From positions 1-24,984 of the forward strand of contig JBFGCA010000069.1 of NCBI GenBank assembly GCA_041567315.1: 24,984 nt of DNA, in the 5' to 3' direction. Below, in pieces: positions 15,320 to 23,185 of this stretch. The notes below the pieces were generated by a model, which ran no database searches, had not been told where the DNA came from, and worked only from the letters and a program-made list of their open reading frames with translations. Within the stretch, counting starts at the first letter, position 1. Every line of letters begins with the position of its first letter. A program made the translations under genes and the position numbers. The stretch is from JBFGCA01 sp041567315 (GTDB lineage Bacteria > Acidobacteriota > Thermoanaerobaculia > Multivoradales > JAHEKO01).

Positions 15320-16657
15320 TTGAAGCGGTCACAGCATCTCCGGACCGTCCTGGCGCTGGTCCTCCTGGGGACCGTCCTGGCAGGCTGCGAGCAGTCGCCG
15401 GCGGCGCTGGAGGGCGAGTGGCGGCAATGGCGTGGTCCGGGTGGCTCGGGGATCTCGACCGAGACCGGACTGCCCGAGACCTGGACCGCGGAGGGTACGG
15501 GCATTCGCTGGCAGGAGTCGATTCCGGGCTCCGGCAACTCCTCGCCGATCGTCAGCGGTGGACGGGTCTTCCTGACTACCACCTACGGCCAGCCGGACGA
15601 CCGCGCCCGTCGTGCCGAGCGGCGGAAGCACCTCTACTACGTGGCGATGGGCCTGGACCTGGAAAGCGGCGAGGAGCTGTGGCGGACCGAGATCTACGCC
15701 GGGCGTCGGGGGACCAAGCACTGGCTCACCACCTACGCCGCCCCGACTCCGGTGACCGACGGCACCACCCTGTTCGCCTACTTCGGCCGCGTGCTCGCGG
15801 CGCTCGACTTCGACGGCACGGTCCTCTGGCAGGTGGAGGTCGAGCCCGACCATCTGACCCACCTCAGGTACGGCGTGGCCAGCTCGCCGCTGGTGGTCGA
15901 CGACCTGGTCGTGCTCGCCCAGGACCGGGAGGCCGGAGACTCCGAGGAGCCGGGCTGGATCGCTGCGTTCGACAAGGCCACCGGCGAGCTGCGCTGGCGC
16001 GACGAGTGGCGGAACACCTGCTGCTCCTACACCACCCCGCTGGTCGTCGACCAGGGGCGCCGCAAGCTGCTGCTCAACTCCTCCTCCGGCGAGGTCGTTG
16101 CCTACGACCTCTCGACCGGCGAACGGCTGTGGAGCCAGATTCACGGCACCGTCCAACCGGTGCCCAGCATGGTGGCGAGCGAAGGCCTGCTGGTCGTTCC
16201 CGGAGGCATCCACCAGAAGACCACCGCCACGATGCGGCTGCCCGCGGCGGGCTCCGCAAAGCCTGCCGAGGTCCTCTGGAAGACCGTCGAGGGGGTGCCC
16301 GAGCTGTCGTCGCCCGTGCTCTATCAAGGGATCCTTTTCGTGGTCACCGACGGCGGGGTGATGACCGCCTACGACCCGGCGACGGGCGAGCGGCACTGGC
16401 GCCGGCGGGTGGGCGGCGGTCCCTACCGGGCCTCGCTGGTGGCCGGCGACGGCAAGGTCTACGCCATCAACGATCGCGGCGAGACCGCGGTCGTCGCCGC
16501 CGAGCCCGAGTTCCGGCTGTTGGCCGAGAACAAGCTGCCCTCGGGCGGCGTCTCCGCCTCGCCGGCCATCGCCGGCGGCTACCTGCTGATCCGGACCACC
16601 GACGCGCTCTACTGTCTCGAGGCCGCCGGACAGCCCGTGGCAGAGCAGCCCGTGTAG
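15320..16657 (+). CDS. PQQ-like beta-propeller lipoprotein
   Basis: About 445 residues from a TTG start. The N-terminus has two basic residues, a hydrophobic core (RTVLALVLLGTV) and a lipobox, LAGC, so it is a lipoprotein. The rest is a beta-propeller of PQQ/quinoprotein-type repeats. EWRQWRGPGGSGIS opens the domain, then blades with the SSPIV, LVVDDLVVLAQD, GEVVAYDLSTGERLW, TAYDPATGERHW and KVYAINDRGETAV patterns. Relatives include BamB-like scaffold proteins and secreted pseudo-dehydrogenases of Planctomycetes and Acidobacteria. I see no clear catalytic or PQQ-binding Asp/Arg set, so a binding role is as likely as an enzymatic one. A GTG at 15245 would add 25 residues but overlaps the promoter. 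A small membrane-protein gene follows 7 nt after the stop, so the two are probably co-transcribed. Confidence 0.85.
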   Translation: MKRSQHLRTVLALVLLGTVLAGCEQSPAALEGEWRQWRGPGGSGISTETGLPETWTAEGTGIRWQESIPGSGNSSPIVSGGRVFLTTTYGQPDDRARRAERRKHLYYVAMGLDLESGEELWRTEIYAGRRGTKHWLTTYAAPTPVTDGTTLFAYFGRVLAALDFDGTVLWQVEVEPDHLTHLRYGVASSPLVVDDLVVLAQDREAGDSEEPGWIAAFDKATGELRWRDEWRNTCCSYTTPLVVDQGRRKLLLNSSSGEVVAYDLSTGERLWSQIHGTVQPVPSMVASEGLLVVPGGIHQKTTATMRLPAAGSAKPAEVLWKTVEGVPELSSPVLYQGILFVVTDGGVMTAYDPATGERHWRRRVGGGPYRASLVAGDGKVYAINDRGETAVVAAEPEFRLLAENKLPSGGVSASPAIAGGYLLIRTTDALYCLEAAGQPVAEQPV

Positions 16658-16664
16658 CCGGATC

Positions 16665-17159
16665 ATGATCCCGTCCGGCGCCCCAGCGTCCGTCGACCAG
16701 ACGCTCCTGGTCCTGCGGATCATCATCGGCGCGCTGACCGCCGGCCTGCTCTTGTTCACGGTCCTGGTGGTCTTTCTCGTGGGCAGCGGCACGATGTTGA
16801 CCAGCCCGGCCGGTGCGGACGCGTTCCTGATCGCCCTGGCGGCGCTGGCCGCCGGCGTCGCGGTCGCCTATCCGATCGTCCGGCGTATGCAGATCGGTGC
16901 CCTCGCGCGGCGCCTCCGGGGCGACTCGTCAGAGGAGGCCTTGCCTGGGCTCCTCGAGTCCTACCGCACTCTCACCATCAGCGGCGCCGCAATGGTCGAG
17001 GGCCCCGGCCTCTTCGCCGGCACCATCTACCTGCTGACCGGCCAGCGGGCGGTGCTGGTGGCCGCCGCCGCCGCCGTCGCCCTGCTGGCCGCCCAATGGC
17101 CCACCGAGGAGAAGTTCCAGCGCTTCACCGAGCGGGTCCGCGGCGCCGCGCCGGCCTGA
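16665..17159 (+). CDS. Small integral membrane protein of unknown function
   Basis: A 164-residue protein with four predicted membrane segments (about 14-41, 51-70, 108-128 and 129-145) and a cytosolic-looking charged loop (RRLRGDSSEEALPG, about 77-95). It starts 7 nt after the PQQ-propeller lipoprotein gene stops, so the two form an operon. I recognise no named family. Small proteins of this layout are common next to exported proteins in Acidobacteria-like genomes, but no function should be assigned. Confidence 0.7.
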   Translation: MIPSGAPASVDQTLLVLRIIIGALTAGLLLFTVLVVFLVGSGTMLTSPAGADAFLIALAALAAGVAVAYPIVRRMQIGALARRLRGDSSEEALPGLLESYRTLTISGAAMVEGPGLFAGTIYLLTGQRAVLVAAAAAVALLAAQWPTEEKFQRFTERVRGAAPA

Positions 17160-17171
17160 GGCGACCGGGCC

Positions 17172-17194
17172 GAGGGCCGAGGGGAACCGGCCTC
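17172..17194. terminator. Possible hairpin between convergent genes
   Basis: GAGGGCC and GGCCTC can pair with one bulged G around a 10-nt loop. It lies in the 33-bp gap between the convergent stops at 17159 and 17193. No U-tract is present. Confidence 0.25.
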
Positions 17195-18029
17195 AGGCCA
17201 GCGTCAGCTCGCTGCCGACGCGGGTCGCCTCGTCGTGCGCGGCGAGGACGGGCTCCACCTCGCGGGCGACCCGCGAGCTGCCCACCTCGGCGACCAGCCG
17301 GCAAACCGCGAACCCGGCCGCGGCCTGCCCGTAGTCGCTCAGCCAGGCGCGCATCGCGCTCTCTTCGGAGGCGTCCGTCCAGGGCCAGCGCCCCGGCGGC
17401 CGGGGCAGGCCGCAGCGCCACGGCTTGGGGGTCAGCCGGGCGCGGAAGCTCGCCTGGGTCCTGCACAGCCGAACGTAGCGGGGGTCCGCTCCCAGCATGC
17501 CCATGAGCTTCTCGGTCGCTGCCGCTCGGGGATCGAACAGGTCGTGGGTCAACAGGTATCTCGCGCCGGCGGCGGTGCGGTAGACTCGGATTCCCCAGCC
17601 CGGGTTGGCCGCCACCAGTTGCTCGGCGGGCTCGAGCGCCGGATCGGGCTTGCCTCGCCCGAACAACCCCTTGAACAGTCCGCCGATCGACGTCGGCAAG
17701 TCGTCGCGGTCGACGAACATCACGCGCTCGGCGTTGAGCACCTCGCAGCCGTAGGAGTTGCGGGTGACCAGCGCCCGGTGGCCGGTGCCGCCGCGCAGCT
17801 CGCGCAGCACCTCCTCGCGCAGCGGCCGCCCGCCGTCGTAGCCATACCGCTCCGGAAACCCCTCGCCCCGCTGGATCCGCGCGCGGATCGCCGCCGCCAC
17901 CTCGCGCGCCTTCGCCCTGGCGGCCGCCAGATTCTCGTCCGACCAGCCCCAGCACTGGAAGGGCACGCTCCGGCCGTCCGGCCGGCGGGCCTCTTCCGAC
18001 TCTCTGACCCAGTGTCGTGGGAACTCCAT
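17193..18029 (-). CDS. Unrecognised soluble protein, last gene of the SDR unit
   Basis: A 278-residue protein with no signal or membrane helix. It starts MEFPRHWVRE and then has QCWGWSDENLAAARAKA, a helical charged segment, and a central alpha/beta region with VTRNSYGCEVLNAERVMFVD, GWGIRVYRTAAGARYLLTH, LGADPRYVRLC and FRARLTPKPWRCG. The motif density (RNxYG, FVDxDD, TPKPWRCG) suggests a conserved family, but I cannot name it. The SD is excellent: AAGGAGG ends eight bases before the ATG at 18029. It follows the membrane-protein gene by 12 nt, so it is the last gene of a four-gene unit. Lys/Arg/Asp-rich conserved segments could indicate an enzyme, but this is speculation. Confidence 0.75.
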   Translation of the reverse strand: MEFPRHWVRESEEARRPDGRSVPFQCWGWSDENLAAARAKAREVAAAIRARIQRGEGFPERYGYDGGRPLREEVLRELRGGTGHRALVTRNSYGCEVLNAERVMFVDRDDLPTSIGGLFKGLFGRGKPDPALEPAEQLVAANPGWGIRVYRTAAGARYLLTHDLFDPRAAATEKLMGMLGADPRYVRLCRTQASFRARLTPKPWRCGLPRPPGRWPWTDASEESAMRAWLSDYGQAAAGFAVCRLVAEVGSSRVAREVEPVLAAHDEATRVGSELTLA

Positions 18030-18041
18030 TCGTCGCCCTCC

Positions 18042-18683
18042 TTACCCGAGAACTCGGCCTGCTGGCTCTGGCGACCTCACGGTCAGTAGGCCGGCTCCCG
18101 CCACGACGAGGGTCAGGATCACCAGCGCGGTGTGGCCCCAGGTCCAGTGCCGGAAGACGGCGAGCCAGACGTAGAACGCCGCCAGGTGGGCGAGGTTCCA
18201 TCCCAGGAGCGCCAGCGCCAGCTTCCACCCGGCCCTCTTCTGCCATCGAAGCAGCAGGACGATACCAAGAAAGGCGAACGCCGCGACCTCCAGGATCATC
18301 TGGCCGAGGCTGCCGTTGGGGTGAGCGTAATAGCTGTCGCAGGAGCCTCCCGACGAGTACGCCGCGGCCAGCAGCAGCGCCAGCAGGAAGTGGGGGGTGA
18401 AGCCCGGCAGGCCGCCCACGCCCTGGAACCAGGCGACGGCGAAGGCGACGTTCAAGGCGACGAGGAGTCCCAGTTTCGAGAAGAAGAAGACGTTGCTGAG
18501 ACCCCAATCGCAACCGCCTTCCATGAAGAGGACCATGCCCTCGTCGCACAGCGGCCCCGGGGGCAGCGTGAGGACGGTGCCCCCGAGGAGGATCAGGCTT
18601 AGGGTCAGGGGCACGAGCCACTGCAGGCGCACGAGTCGCGGCAGTCGCTGATGCGCGCGCCAGACCCGCAAGAAGAGATTCAC
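18042..18683 (-). CDS. Polytopic membrane protein of unknown function
   Basis: A 213-residue protein with about six membrane segments (roughly 21-40, 69-86, 97-113, 127-146, 152-177 and 183-202). It has two Cys-containing extramembrane loops: LCDEGMVLFMEGGCDWG after the first helix and SSGGSCDSYYAHPNG after the third. Their similar DEG/CD(W/S) features could form a paired Cys or metal site. The start is a GTG at 18683, supported by GGGAG six bases upstream. The gene lies 19 nt after the MFS/spermidine-synthase gene and 12 nt before the next, so it is in the same operon. I recognise no family. Confidence 0.72.
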   Translation of the reverse strand: MNLFLRVWRAHQRLPRLVRLQWLVPLTLSLILLGGTVLTLPPGPLCDEGMVLFMEGGCDWGLSNVFFFSKLGLLVALNVAFAVAWFQGVGGLPGFTPHFLLALLLAAAYSSGGSCDSYYAHPNGSLGQMILEVAAFAFLGIVLLLRWQKRAGWKLALALLGWNLAHLAAFYVWLAVFRHWTWGHTALVILTLVVAGAGLLTVRSPEPAGRVLG

Positions 18684-18702
18684 CGGTCGCTCCCGCGCCG
18701 GC

Positions 18703-21258
18703 TCACGGCAGCTCGCGCCGGTCGAGGGCGGCGAGGCGCTCGGCGAGGAGCTGGCGGTGGTGGGCGAGGAGGCGGGCGCGCTGGTGGTAGAGGGCGCGGG
18801 CTCGCTCCTGCTCGGCGGGGAGCAGGGCCTCGAGGTAGGCCGCCAGTGGCTCGGCGGGGCGCAGCGCCAGCAGGCGGCTGAAGTTCTCGAGCCAGGTCTG
18901 GTTGCGGTCGAGCAGACGGCCGCTTTCGTACTCGACCCGCGGGCGGTCGTCGGTGTGGGGCGCCACCCGGGCGAGCCAGGGGTCGAGGTCGGGGGTGGTG
19001 GCGATCAGCAGCGGCAGCAGGTCGGCGGGACCTTCGATGCCGAGCGAGGCCAGGTCGTCGCGGACCCGGGGCAGGGCGAAGGCGCGGGCCAGGTGCTGGC
19101 GGCTCCAGACCGGCGGCTCGACCTTGCCGGTGACGATGGTGAAGGCGTTGAGCGTGCTGGGCTCGTACCACACCGCCACGTGGGGGAAGACCTCGCGGAA
19201 GGCGGCCAGGATGCCGGCGTAGTTGTCGGGGGTGATGTAGTAGGTGGGCAGCCACATCGAGGCCACCCCGCCCGGTGCCAGCCGGCGCCGGATCAGCCGG
19301 AAGTACTCGAGGCTGTAGAGCGAGCCGTTGCCGGCGTAGGCCGGGTGGATCGAGTCCGAGAGCACGGCGTCGAAGCGCTCGGGCGAGGCCAGCAGGAAGT
19401 TGCGGCCGTCGTTGATCTCGACCTCGACCCGGAGGTCGGCGAGCACCCCGTGGTTGACGTCGCCGAAGAAGTCGTCCGAGGCCTTGATCACCTCCGGGCT
19501 GAGCTCGACCACCAGGATCCTCTCGACCGGGCTCTGGGCCACCGCCCAGGCGGTGCCGCCGCTCCCGAACCCGATGTGCACCACCGAGCGGACGCCGTCG
19601 CCGAGCAGCAGCGGCAGATGCCCCTGCATCCGCTGGACGGCGTGCAGCTCGGGGCTGGTGCCGGCCACCGCGACGCCGTTGACCGCCAGCGCGTAGTAGG
19701 GCCGGTCGTCCTTCTCGCGCCGCCGGATGGTCACCGTCGCCTGGGCGTCCTCGCGGAAGTAGGCCAGGTCCTCGGGCGCGTCGCCGTAGAACATCCCGGC
19801 GGCGAGGATCACCCGGTCGGCCGGGAACAGGGCGATGGTCGCCAGCACCAGCGCCGCGGCGACCAGCGAGCCGGCGGCCAGGGCGCGAGGGCGCCGCCGC
19901 CCGACCCCGGCGCCGGCCGCCACCGCCGCCGCCAGCAACGCGTTGGCGGCCCCCACCACCAGCAGCGCCGCCTGGGTGCCGGCCAGCGGGATGAGCACGA
20001 AACCCGCCGCCAGCGCGCCGGCCACCGCGCCGAGGGTGTTGGCGCCGTAGACCCCGGCGACGTCGGCGCCCAGCCGCTCGGGCTCGCGGTGGAGGGCGCG
20101 GACCGCCAGCGGGAAGCTGAGGCCCATCAGCAGCGTCGGCGGCCCGAGCAGCGGCAGCACCGCCAGCAGCTGCCCGCCGGCGTAGGCGGTGAAGCCGGTG
20201 GGCGGGATCAGCTCGGCCGCGGTCAGCAGCAGCAGGTCGAGCTGCTGGAACAGCAGCACCTGGACCGGGATCCACAGCCCGATCCCCAGCTCCACCCAGG
20301 CCAGGGTGCGGAGCGGCGAGCCGACGCGGTCCGCCCAGGGGCTGGCCAGCAGGCTGCCGGCGCCGATCCCCACCAGCACCAGCAGCAGCATCAGCGAGTA
20401 GGCGTAGACGCTCGACCCGAGGTGGAACAGCAGCACGCGGGTCCACAGCACCTCGTAGGCCAGGCTGGTGGCGCCCATGGCGAAGAACAGGGCGAGCAGC
20501 CAGCGACGCCATCCGGCGGCGTCGCTCGGCCCGGCCGCCCGCGGCACGCCCTCGGCTGCTGAGGCGGCCGCCTGCTCCGCCGCTTCCCCGGAGTCGCGGC
20601 GCGCCGCGGCCAGCCGCGCGGCCAGCGCCAGGGCGCCCGCCGCCGCCACCAGGTTGAAGCCGGCCGCGAGCCACAGCGTGCCGCGCAGACCCACCAGGCG
20701 CACCGTGTAGAAGCCGGCGAGCGCCGTCCCCACCACCGCGCCGGCGGTGTTGACGCCGTAGAAGAGCCCGCTCGAGGCCCCCACCACCTCCCGCGCCCGG
20801 GTGGTCGCCTTGAGGACCAGCGGCAGGGTGCCGCCCATCAACGCCGTGGGCGGCAGCAGGAAACAGGCCGCCAGCACCGTTCGACCGGTCACGAACAGCC
20901 CGGGCAGGTTCCCCCAGCCCTGATAGATCGCCACGTAGGCGCGGTCGATCCAGGAGAGCGTCCACGGCGAGGCGACCGCGAAGATGGCGATCGCCACTTC
21001 GATCACGGCGTAGAGGACCAGCGGCCGGCGCAGACGGTCGGCCCAGCGCCCGAAGGCGAGCGCCCCGAGCCCCAGCCCGCCCATGAAGACCGCCAGCAGG
21101 GTCGCCGCCGCCCAGGTGGTGTTGCCGAAGACGAGGCTCAGCAGCCGCAGCCAGACCACCTGGTCCATCAGCGAGGCGGTGCCCGAGAGCAGGAAGAGAA
21201 CCGCCATCGCCGCCAGCGGCGCGGTGAGGCGGAACCGGCTCTCGCTCGGAGGTCTCAA
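18703..21258 (-). CDS. Fused MFS-like transporter/spermidine synthase-like protein
   Basis: An 851-residue fusion. The first about 475 residues contain 12 or more membrane helices in two MFS-like halves, each starting with a similar block (GTASLMDQVVWLRLL at 26-40 and GATSLAYEVLWTRVLL at 262-277). A spermidine-synthase-type Rossmann domain follows (about 500-720): SAM-type glycine motif HIGFGSGG (561-568), E585 in VVELSPEV, D617 in INDGRNF, and D635 in LSDSIHPAYAG at the position of the general base. A charged helical tail closes the protein. Such fusions are common in Acidobacteria and related phyla, but their reaction is not settled; classical polyamine synthesis is only one option. The TTG start at 21258 has no SD; the ATG of M18 is an alternative. 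It lies 27 nt after the SDR gene. Confidence 0.87.
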   Translation of the reverse strand: MRPPSESRFRLTAPLAAMAVLFLLSGTASLMDQVVWLRLLSLVFGNTTWAAATLLAVFMGGLGLGALAFGRWADRLRRPLVLYAVIEVAIAIFAVASPWTLSWIDRAYVAIYQGWGNLPGLFVTGRTVLAACFLLPPTALMGGTLPLVLKATTRAREVVGASSGLFYGVNTAGAVVGTALAGFYTVRLVGLRGTLWLAAGFNLVAAAGALALAARLAAARRDSGEAAEQAAASAAEGVPRAAGPSDAAGWRRWLLALFFAMGATSLAYEVLWTRVLLFHLGSSVYAYSLMLLLVLVGIGAGSLLASPWADRVGSPLRTLAWVELGIGLWIPVQVLLFQQLDLLLLTAAELIPPTGFTAYAGGQLLAVLPLLGPPTLLMGLSFPLAVRALHREPERLGADVAGVYGANTLGAVAGALAAGFVLIPLAGTQAALLVVGAANALLAAAVAAGAGVGRRRPRALAAGSLVAAALVLATIALFPADRVILAAGMFYGDAPEDLAYFREDAQATVTIRRREKDDRPYYALAVNGVAVAGTSPELHAVQRMQGHLPLLLGDGVRSVVHIGFGSGGTAWAVAQSPVERILVVELSPEVIKASDDFFGDVNHGVLADLRVEVEINDGRNFLLASPERFDAVLSDSIHPAYAGNGSLYSLEYFRLIRRRLAPGGVASMWLPTYYITPDNYAGILAAFREVFPHVAVWYEPSTLNAFTIVTGKVEPPVWSRQHLARAFALPRVRDDLASLGIEGPADLLPLLIATTPDLDPWLARVAPHTDDRPRVEYESGRLLDRNQTWLENFSRLLALRPAEPLAAYLEALLPAEQERARALYHQRARLLAHHRQLLAERLAALDRRELP

Positions 21259-21285
21259 CGCTGCGGGCCGGGCTGCGAGGTCGTC

Positions 21286-22077
21286 TCAGGTCACCCGTGC
21301 CGTGCGGATCACCCGGTTGAAGAGGCCGGGCAGGAACCGCTTGAGGTGGACGGCAAGGCGCTCCCTGCCGCCGACCAGCGCCTCGTCGCGGCCCCGCTCC
21401 ACTGCCCGCAGGATGTCGGCGGCGCAGCGCCCGGCCGGGTAGCCCTCGAGCTGGGCGCGGTCCATGGTGCCCTGCGGCGAGCCGTCGCCGGTCAGCGCGT
21501 GGAGCGGCAGCTCGGTGCGGATGAAGCCCGGGCAGACCAGCGTCACCCGGATCCCCTCGCGCCACAGCTCGGCGCGCAGCGAGTCGAAGAAGCCGTGGAG
21601 GGCGTGCTTGGAGGCGGCGTAGGCAGAGCGCAGCGGGGTGCCGATCTTGCCCACCAGGCTGGTGACCACGACGAGATGCCCGGCGCCGCGCTCGAGCATC
21701 GACGGCAGCACCGCCTTGGTCAGCGCCACCGGCCCGAAGTAGTTGATCTCCATGATCCGGCGGTCGACCTCGAGCCGCGTGTCGCGGGCCAGCGCCCGCT
21801 GCGAGACCCCGGCGTTGTGGAGCAGCACGTCGACGCCGCCGAAGCGCTCGAGCACCCTGGCCACCGCCGGCTCGAAGGCCGCCGTCTCGGCGAGATCGAG
21901 CGGCAGCACCAGGTGGGCCTCGGGGTCGGCGCACTCGGCTTGGACGCGGAGCAGCTCGCGCTCGCGCCGCGCCGAGAGCACCAGCCGTGCCCCCCGGGCA
22001 CTCAACGCGTAGGCCAGCGCCTCGCCGATCCCCGAAGAGGCCCCGGTGATCCACGCCACCCGGCCGTCGAACGACAT
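21286..22077 (-). CDS. Short-chain dehydrogenase/reductase (classical SDR, DHRS7-like)
   Basis: A 263-residue NAD(P)-dependent oxidoreductase. The coenzyme motif TGASSGIG (11-18), NAG (88-90), N112, S140, and Y153-x3-K157 make a complete SDR tetrad. SARRERELL after the second strand, with basic residues, suggests NADP preference. The overall pattern (SYAASKHALHGFFDSLRAEL-like helix, VCPGFIRTELPLHAL) resembles DHRS7/DHRS7B-type SDRs. The substrate is unknown; lipid or steroid-like carbonyls are typical for the group. It is the first gene of the four-gene minus-strand unit. The ATG at 22077 lies seven bases after a -10 element, so the mRNA is probably leaderless. Confidence 0.92.
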   Translation of the reverse strand: MSFDGRVAWITGASSGIGEALAYALSARGARLVLSARRERELLRVQAECADPEAHLVLPLDLAETAAFEPAVARVLERFGGVDVLLHNAGVSQRALARDTRLEVDRRIMEINYFGPVALTKAVLPSMLERGAGHLVVVTSLVGKIGTPLRSAYAASKHALHGFFDSLRAELWREGIRVTLVCPGFIRTELPLHALTGDGSPQGTMDRAQLEGYPAGRCAADILRAVERGRDEALVGGRERLAVHLKRFLPGLFNRVIRTARVT

Positions 22078-22084
22078 TTCGGGG

Positions 22085-22093
22085 ATCGTAGCA
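22085..22093 (-). promoter_or_regulatory. Extended -10 promoter for the SDR unit (leaderless)
   Basis: The minus strand reads TGCTACGAT. The hexamer TACGAT (22090-22085) is followed by seven bases and then the ATG at 22077, the spacing expected if transcription starts at or next to the A of the start codon. Confidence 0.5.
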
Positions 22094-22137
22094 GTCCGGC
22101 AAAGCGGTCCGGCAGATCTGGCGGCGCCGGCGGGTCG

Positions 22138-22182
22138 TATGCTCGGGGGTGGAAGCCCGACGACCGCATCCGTCCCGAAAGG
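22138..22182 (+). promoter_or_regulatory. -10 TATGCT and SD for the DUF3179 gene
   Basis: TATGCT at 22138-22143 is a good -10 hexamer with no clear -35. GAAAGG ending at 22182 is a modest SD four bases before the ATG at 22187. The arrangement is divergent from the SDR promoter within a 109-bp gap. Confidence 0.4.
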
Positions 22183-22186
22183 TACG

Positions 22187-23167
22187 ATGAAAAGATCCCG
22201 CCGATCGATCGTCCGCACGCTGGCCGCGCTGCCGCTGTTGCTCGTCTTGATGGGCCCGGCACCCGCCGCCGCCGCGGCCGCCGACGAGCCGCCGCCTGGG
22301 GTGGTCCAGCTCCTGCCGCGCGGCGCCATCGCCGCCGTCTTCGAGCCCCGTTTCGTGCCGGCCGAAAAGGCGAAGATCCCCGACGACGCCTGGGTGCTCG
22401 GGGTGGTGGTCGACGGCGGGGCCCGGGCCTACAGCCTCAACCTCCTGAACCGCCACGAGGTGGTCAACGACCGGGTCGGGGAGCACGCTTTCGCGGCGGT
22501 CTGGTGACCGCTCGCCAACACGGGCGTCGTGTACGACCGTCGCTACGGAGGTCGGGAGCTCAACTTCGAGGCCTCCGGGGCGCTGCTCCAGGCGTCGCTG
22601 GTGATGCGCGACCGCGAGACCGACAGCTGGTGGTCGATCATGACCTCGAGCGCCATCGGCGGCCGACTGGAGGGCGCCGACCTGGTGGAGCTGCCGCTGG
22701 GCGAGAAGACCACCTGGGGCGCCTGGCGGCGCCGCCATCCCCAGACCGTGGCGCTGTCGGTCGACGGCCGCCAGCACGAGGCCACCGACCCCTACGCCGA
22801 CTACTTCGCCTCCCCCGACACCTTCCGCAACCTCGAGATCGACGACCGCCGCCTCGAGCCCAAGGCCCCGATCTACAGTTTCCGCCTCGACGGCAAGCCC
22901 TGGGCCGTGGCCCACCGCGCGATCGAAGGCGGCCGCCTCGTCGAGGCCGACGGCGCCCGACTCCTGTTCTTCCGCCGCCGCGGCGCCCCGCTTTTCGAGT
23001 CGACCCGTGCCTGGCAGGTCGACCCCGCCCTGGCCGCCGAACACACCCCCGAGAAGCTCCGCGAGCTGGCCGAGGCGGGCGCCGAGGGCCTCACCCGCCT
23101 GCCCGGCTTCGACACCTTCTGGTACAGCTGGGTCGCCGTCAACCGCGACACCGGCCTGCTGCGCTGA
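22187..23167 (+). CDS. Exported DUF3179 protein with in-frame UGA at the conserved Cys (probable selenoprotein)
   Basis: Read through one TGA, this frame encodes 326 residues. A signal peptide (about 1-32) precedes a DUF3179 domain: VLGVVVDGGARAYSLNLLNRHEVVNDRVG (read in two pieces, about 70-98), then AAVW-UGA-PLANTGVVYDRR, FEASGALLQASLVMRDRETDSWW, AIGGRL and FWYSWVAVNRDTGLLR. In this family the segment is normally TWCPLC, so the TGA (22505-22507, residue 107) sits exactly on the first conserved Cys, while the second Cys is Ala. No other Cys occurs after it. Downstream the frame, codon bias and domain match continue to the true stop, and no SD or good start follows the TGA. UGA decoding as selenocysteine is the best explanation; a point mutation or base-call error is the alternative. 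The molecular role of DUF3179 is unknown; a redox role is inferred. Confidence 0.75.
22505..22542 (+). promoter_or_regulatory. UGA codon with a SECIS-like hairpin downstream
   Basis: After the TGA at 22505-22507, GTCG (22526-22529) and CGAC (22534-22537) pair around loop TGTA. Below a 2x2 internal loop, CGG (22521-22523) pairs with TCG (22540-22542). The apical loop starts 22 nt after the UGA, within the distance seen for bacterial SECIS elements, and contains GU. The stem is short and the fit is by eye only. Confidence 0.4.
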
Positions 23168-23185
23168 CGGGCGCCGCGGCGCAGC
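23158..23185 (+). terminator. Possible hairpin overlapping the stop of the DUF3179 gene
   Basis: A 7-bp inverted repeat, GCTGCGC and GCGCAGC, with a GC-rich 14-nt loop. There is no U-tract, so terminator function is uncertain. The rest of 23186-23300 shows nothing identifiable. Confidence 0.25.

Noticed and set aside
22529..23167. A separate gene starting after the TGA in the DUF3179 region
   Set aside because: The GTG start has no SD and would begin in the middle of a conserved domain; one gene read through UGA explains the data better.
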